This document shows, piece after piece, positions 60,421 through 64,000 of a stretch of DNA of 64,000 nucleotides (position 1 is its first letter; the number at the start of each line of letters is the position of its first letter). The notes beneath the pieces were generated by a model, which was not told the origin of the DNA, made no database searches, and saw nothing but the letters and a program-made list of their open reading frames with translations. The stretch is from Mycobacterium celatum. Its GTDB lineage: Bacteria > Actinomycetota > Actinomycetes > Mycobacteriales > Mycobacteriaceae. The translations under genes were made by a program, and so were the position numbers. Location: positions 62,001-126,000 of the forward strand of contig NZ_LQOM01000024.1 of assembly GCF_002101595.1 (NCBI RefSeq), given 5' to 3'.

Positions 60421-62031
60421 CTAGTGAGCGTGACCGTGGTGGTGGTCGTGCTCGGCCTCTTCCTCCGGCTTCTCGACAACTGCGGTTTCGGTGGTCAGCA
60501 CCATCCGGGCCACCGAGGCGGCGTTGAGCACCGCGGAGCGGGTGACCTTGACCGGGTCGATGACCCCGTCTGCGGCCAGATCGCCATAGGTCAACGTCGC
60601 CGCGTTGAACCCGTGCCCGGCAGGCAATCCGGCGACCGTGTTTACCACCACTGAACCGTCGAACCCGGCGTTGGCCGCGATCCAGTACAGCGGCGCGCTC
60701 AGGGCATCGGAGAACACGTCGACGCCGAGCGCCTCGTCGCCGGACAGCGACAGCTGACCCAGCGCCTTGCGGGCCTGGATCAGCGCGGTTCCGCCGCCCG
60801 CCACGATGCCCTCCTCGACCGCGGCCTTGGCGGCGGCGACGGCGTCCTCGACGCTTTCCTTGCGCTCCTTGAGCGCGGTCTCGGTGGCGGCGCCGACCTT
60901 GATCACGGCAACCCCGCCGGCCAGCTTGGCCAGCCGCTCCTCGAGTTTCTCGCGGTCCCAGTCGGAGTCGGTGGTCTCGATTTCCGAGCGCAGTTGCTTG
61001 GCCCGATCGGCGATGGCCTCCTGGGTGCCGCCGCCGTCGACGATCACGGTGTCGTCCTTGGTGACCACCACGCGACGGGCCGTGCCCAGCACGTCGAGGC
61101 CGACCTCGCGCAGCAGCAGCCCGACGTCGGGGTTGACCACCTGACCGCCGGTGACCACCGCCAGGTCCTCGAGGAACGCCTTGCGGCGATCCCCGAAGTA
61201 CGGCGCCTTGACCGCGACGGCCTTGAGCGTCTTGCGGATGGCGTTGACGACCAGCGTGGCCAGTGCCTCGCCTTCGACGTCCTCGGCGACGACCAGCAGC
61301 GGCTTGCCGGCTTCCGCGACCTTCTCCAGCAGCGGCAGCAGGTCGGGCAGCGAGCTGATCTTGTCGCGGTGCAACAGGATCAGGGCGTCCTCGAGCACGG
61401 CCTCCTGCGCGTCGAAATCGGTGACGAAGTACGCCGACAGGTAGCCCTTGTCGAAACCGATCCCCTCGCTGAACTCCAGCTCGGTGGTCAGCGTCGACGA
61501 CTCCTCCACGCTGACGACGCCGTCGTGGCCGACTTTGGTCATCGCCTCGCCGACCAGCTCGCCGATCTGCTCGTCCCGTGACGACACGGTGGCCACCTGC
61601 GCGATGCCGGTCTTGCCCGCCACCGGGGTCGCCGAGGCCAGCAGCGCCTCAGACACCGCGTCGGCGGCCTTGCCGATGCCCGAACCCAGGGCGATCGGGT
61701 TGGCGCCAGCAGCGACGAGCCGCAGCCCGCCCTTGATCAGCGCCTGCGCCAGCACCGTCGCGGTGGTGGTGCCGTCGCCGGCGACGTCGTTGGTCTTGGT
61801 GGCCACCGACTTCACCAACTGGGCGCCCAGGTTTTCGAACGGGTCTTCCAGGTCGATCTCGCGGGCCACGGTGACGCCGTCGTTGGTGACGATCGGTCCG
61901 CCCCAGGCCTTGGTCAGCACGACATGGCGCCCCCGCGGCCCAAGTGTGACCCGCACCGCGTCGGCCAGCTTGTCGGCGCCCAATTCCATGGCGCGCCGGG
62001 CGGTTTCGTCGTACTCAATCAGCTTGCTCAT
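60421..62031 (-). CDS. groEL1: Chaperonin GroEL1
   Basis: A 536-aa Hsp60. ATP-site segments [18 protein letters not shown] and [15 protein letters not shown] (catalytic Asp region) are present, and VSGGTALIQ-type [17 protein letters not shown] near the C-terminal part. The tail is His-rich ([10 protein letters not shown]), which marks the mycobacterial GroEL1 paralogue, rather than the Gly-Met tail of GroEL2. GroEL1 aids biofilm lipid synthesis in M. smegmatis. It is downstream of groES with a hairpin in the 85-bp gap. Confidence 0.97.
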   Translation of the reverse strand: MSKLIEYDETARRAMELGADKLADAVRVTLGPRGRHVVLTKAWGGPIVTNDGVTVAREIDLEDPFENLGAQLVKSVATKTNDVAGDGTTTATVLAQALIKGGLRLVAAGANPIALGSGIGKAADAVSEALLASATPVAGKTGIAQVATVSSRDEQIGELVGEAMTKVGHDGVVSVEESSTLTTELEFSEGIGFDKGYLSAYFVTDFDAQEAVLEDALILLHRDKISSLPDLLPLLEKVAEAGKPLLVVAEDVEGEALATLVVNAIRKTLKAVAVKAPYFGDRRKAFLEDLAVVTGGQVVNPDVGLLLREVGLDVLGTARRVVVTKDDTVIVDGGGTQEAIADRAKQLRSEIETTDSDWDREKLEERLAKLAGGVAVIKVGAATETALKERKESVEDAVAAAKAAVEEGIVAGGGTALIQARKALGQLSLSGDEALGVDVFSDALSAPLYWIAANAGFDGSVVVNTVAGLPAGHGFNAATLTYGDLAADGVIDPVKVTRSAVLNAASVARMVLTTETAVVEKPEEEAEHDHHHGHAH

Positions 62032-62057
62032 CAGTCTTTCCTGTCTCTGTAGAGCGG

Positions 62058-62104
62058 TCCGCCCCGGAAATCACCCGCATTCGCGCGGGGATCGCCGGGG
62101 CGGA
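62058..62104 (-). promoter_or_regulatory. groES-groEL1 intergenic hairpin
   Basis: TCCGCCCCGG (62058-62067) and CCGGGGCGGA (62095-62104) form a perfect 10-bp stem with a nested CCCGC/GCGGG pair. It could be a processing or attenuation signal, since groES and groEL1 transcripts are cleaved in this gap in mycobacteria. The role here is inferred. Confidence 0.7.
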
Positions 62105-62116
62105 ACACGCCTCTAG

Positions 62117-62419
62117 CTACTTGGAGACGACAGCCAGCACGTCGCGCGCCGACAGGATCAGGTACTCCTCGCCGTTGTACTTGATCTCGGTGCCGCCGTA
62201 CTTGCTGTAGATGACGGTGTCGCCCTCCGACACGTCGAGCGGAATCCGCTTCTCGCCGTCCTCGTCCCACCGGCCGGGGCCGACGGCGACGACGGTGCCT
62301 TCCTGCGGCTTCTCCTTGGCGGTGTCGGGAATGACCAGACCGGACGCGGTCGTGGTCTCGGCCTCGTTGGCCTGTACGAGGATCTTGTCCTCGAGTGGCT
62401 TGATGTTCACGCTCGCCAC
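62117..62419 (-). CDS. groES: Co-chaperonin GroES
   Basis: A 100-aa Hsp10: [20 protein letters not shown], the mobile loop [41 protein letters not shown] and [27 protein letters not shown] 62419 with GGAGGG upstream. First gene of the CIRCE-controlled groES-groEL1 operon. Confidence 0.97.
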   Translation of the reverse strand: MASVNIKPLEDKILVQANEAETTTASGLVIPDTAKEKPQEGTVVAVGPGRWDEDGEKRIPLDVSEGDTVIYSKYGGTEIKYNGEEYLILSARDVLAVVSK

Positions 62420-62448
62420 GATTGGAGCCCTCCACTAGTTGGTAGCAG

Positions 62449-62470
62449 GTCCGGGGCGGTCGCCCCGGAC
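62449..62470 (-). promoter_or_regulatory. groES leader hairpin
   Basis: GTCCGGGGC (62449-62457) and GCCCCGGAC (62462-62470) form a perfect 9-bp stem with a four-base loop, about 30 bases upstream of the groES start codon, within the presumed leader. It may stabilise the leader or tune translation. Confidence 0.65.
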
Positions 62471-62557
62471 TGTCCGAATTACCAGGTGCTTCGGCATTCG
62501 TCCGTGCCCTCGCGTCGTCGTCGCGGGTGCCGACACCAGGGTGTGTCCGATTGCCAC

Positions 62558-62589
62558 CTAGCACTCTATACACGAGAGTGCTAGCACTC
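62558..62589. promoter_or_regulatory. CIRCE element(s) of groES
   Basis: CTAGCACTC (62558-62566), nine-base spacer, GAGTGCTAG (62576-62584) is a near-perfect CIRCE, the HrcA repressor site. A further CACTC makes GAGTGCTAGCACTC, so three half-sites overlap. It lies about 140 bp upstream of groES. Confidence 0.95.
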
Positions 62590-62620
62590 AAGGCTCCCCT
62601 GGTGCTTCAGGCCGCCGTTG

Positions 62621-62683
62621 GCGCGAGCGTGCACAAACCCGGTGTTCACCCGCATGTGACTGCGACACTCAGCACGCTCGCGG
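62621..62683. repeat. Intergenic palindrome E (GACGCAAAA-related)
   Basis: Outer arms GCGAGCGTGC (62623-62632) and GCACGCTCGC (62672-62681). The inner sequence (CACAAACCCGGTGTTC) matches palindrome D at many aligned positions. Unlike the others it lies in a divergent promoter region, 13 bp before the C39-like gene. Confidence 0.7.
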
Positions 62684-62695
62684 ACGGGGCTGATA

Positions 62696-63328
62696 ATGGT
62701 GGCCATGACTCGCCCCGCTGTCCTGGCCCCGCTGATCGTCGCTGCCTTCATCGGACTGGCCGGGGTCGCGCACGCCGACCCGAACGGCCAGATGTACGGC
62801 GACCCGGGGGCCGCCGCTCCCTATTGGCGCTACCAGCATCAAGAAGACTGCGGTCTGATGGCCGTCGCCGACGTGGTCGGCCAGCTGTCAGGCCGCGAAC
62901 CCACCCAAGTCGGCATCGAGCTACGCGGCATTTTCACAAAAAGCGAAGCCCACCGCGGCAGCATCTACTTCTTCGACGGCACATCGCCCGAAGATCTGGT
63001 CGTGCTGCTCGAGAAATACGGCATCCAATCCGACCTCACCACCGGTAACACCATGGAGGGACTCGAGCAGGACCTGGCAGGCGGCCACAAGGTGATCGCC
63101 GGGCTCAACGCCGAAACCATCTGGAACTATCCGCCCGGCAAGGGTCAGCGCACCGCGGCCGACCACGCCGTCGTCGTCACCGGCGTCGACACCCGCACCA
63201 ACATCGTGCACCTCAACGACAGCGGCACCCCCAACGGCCGCGACGAGCAGATCCCCATGGCCACCTTCACGCAAGCCTGGGCCACCGGCAACAACCTGCT
63301 GATCGTCACCCGGCAAACCGGCCGCTAG
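62696..63328 (+). CDS. Secreted C39-like cysteine peptidase
   Basis: A 210-aa secreted protein: signal peptide ending [10 protein letters not shown], then a papain-like C39_2 core with Cys in [18 protein letters not shown], His in [12 protein letters not shown] and the Asn/Asp in [19 protein letters not shown]. It would act in the envelope. Starts ATG 62696 or 62705. Its stop shares CTAG with the tsaD stop. Not in this place in M. tuberculosis. Confidence 0.85.
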   Translation: MVAMTRPAVLAPLIVAAFIGLAGVAHADPNGQMYGDPGAAAPYWRYQHQEDCGLMAVADVVGQLSGREPTQVGIELRGIFTKSEAHRGSIYFFDGTSPEDLVVLLEKYGIQSDLTTGNTMEGLEQDLAGGHKVIAGLNAETIWNYPPGKGQRTAADHAVVVTGVDTRTNIVHLNDSGTPNGRDEQIPMATFTQAWATGNNLLIVTRQTGR

Positions 63329-64000
63329 CGCACTTGGCCTTTCACCACCGGCAGGCCCGGATCGCTGGCCACGTCCAGCGGCGACGGCGGCGCCCCGGCG
63401 GCCAGCAGGTGCGCGGCGAACGAGGCGATCATTGCACCGTTATCGGTGCACAGCCGGGGCCGCGGGATCCGTAACGTCAATCCGGCTGTGGCACAACGCT
63501 CTTCGGCTAGTGCGCGCAATCGCGAGTTGGCCGCCACTCCCCCGGCGATCAGCAGGGTGGAAACACCGAGTTCCGTTGCCGCGCGGACGGCTTTCATGGT
63601 CAGCACGTCGGCCACCGCCTCCTGGAAGCCAGCCGCGATGTCGGCGGTCGACGCGTCGGGATGGCTCTCCACGTAGCGGGCGACGGCGGTCTTGAGCCCG
63701 GAAAAGCTGAAGGCGTGCCGATCGTCGCGCGGGCCGGTCATGCCGCGCGGGAACACAATCGCGTCGCGGTCGCCGGTGCGGGCCAGGTCGTCGAGCACCT
63801 TGCCGCCCGGATAGCCGAGCCCCAGCAGGCGGGCCACCTTGTCGTAGGCTTCGCCGGCGGCGTCATCGACGGTGGCGCCCAGTTCGACGATCGGCTCACC
63901 TAGCGAGCGCACATGCAGCAGGTGGGTGTGCCCGCCGGATACCAGCAGCGCCACGCTTTCCGGCAGCGGCCCGTGCTCGTAGACGTCGGCCGCCAGGTGC
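63325..64000 (-). CDS. tsaD: tRNA threonylcarbamoyltransferase TsaD, partial
   Basis: The C-terminal two thirds of TsaD (gcp), which adds threonylcarbamoyl to A37 of ANN-decoding tRNAs with TsaB/TsaE. The frame is open to the window edge; the start lies beyond it. [48 protein letters not shown] and [15 protein letters not shown] are family motifs; the final metal Asp is in [13 protein letters not shown]. Confidence 0.95.
   Translation of the reverse strand, partial: HLAADVYEHGPLPESVALLVSGGHTHLLHVRSLGEPIVELGATVDDAAGEAYDKVARLLGLGYPGGKVLDDLARTGDRDAIVFPRGMTGPRDDRHAFSFSGLKTAVARYVESHPDASTADIAAGFQEAVADVLTMKAVRAATELGVSTLLIAGGVAANSRLRALAEERCATAGLTLRIPRPRLCTDNGAMIASFAAHLLAAGAPPSPLDVASDPGLPVVKGQVR

Overview
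The window is high-GC actinobacterial DNA from a Mycobacterium, probably a slow grower. I could not assign a species. The gene order closely follows the stretch I remember from M. tuberculosis as Rv3331 to Rv3419c: sugI-nagA, yihY-trpS, icd, metC-metA, folD, the mfp conservon, trmL, dnaE2, otsB2, htdY-lpqD-acrA1, iunH, imuB-imuA', guaA, a GH65 phosphorylase pair, choD-guaB3-guaB2, rsdA-sigD, whiB3, groEL1-groES and tsaD. WhiB3, RsdA, an ImuB clamp motif, a His-tailed GroEL1 and a SAM-IV riboswitch upstream of metC support the genus. Locus comparisons are from memory; no search was run.

Layout. 0-3.6 kb: end of a sugar porter, nagA, regulator and membrane-gene debris, an NTF2-like protein, a Gdx-type SMR exporter, then a deleted group II intron whose domain V/VI still reads as intact. 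3.6-13.9 kb: yihY-trpS, an alpha/beta hydrolase, two unrelated isocitrate dehydrogenases side by side, then the methionine operon metC-metX-methyltransferase behind its riboswitch. 13.9-18.3 kb: secreted FAD oxidase, DUF732 protein, folD and an old-yellow-enzyme-like reductase. 18.3-25.1 kb: a double-FHA ABC transporter (Rv1747 type) facing a four-gene mfp conservon (sensor kinase, roadblock, DUF742, GTPase) with no mfpA. 25.3-43.1 kb: trmL, nitroreductase, the SOS mutasome in two blocks (dnaE2; imuA'-imuB) each with a LexA box, a universal stress protein, trehalose phosphatase followed by a serine-hydrolase-like lipoprotein lacking catalytic residues, lipid genes (htdY, acrA1), a 2OG-Fe oxygenase, iunH and guaA. 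43.1-53.0 kb: beta-phosphoglucomutase plus GH65 phosphorylase, a TetR/TauD-dioxygenase pair, choD, guaB3, guaB2 and DUF5319. 53.0-58.4 kb: vapBC, rsdA-sigD, a SigD-linked helical protein, whiB3 and a membrane adenylate cyclase. 58.4-64 kb: a small non-syntenic set (DUF732, DUF1345, SDR), groEL1-groES under CIRCE control, a secreted C39-like protease and the C-terminal part of tsaD.

The structure least explained by genes is a set of about ten intergenic palindromes of 55-65 bp, nearly all abutting stop codons and bounded by GCGAG or GCCGAG and its complement. Five of them align without gaps at fixed internal positions, so they are a dispersed repeat family and not just independent terminators. 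Other repeats are a 54-bp tandem repeat upstream of acrA1 and a hexanucleotide microsatellite inside a small gene. I found no CRISPR array, tRNA, rRNA, intact insertion sequence or prophage.
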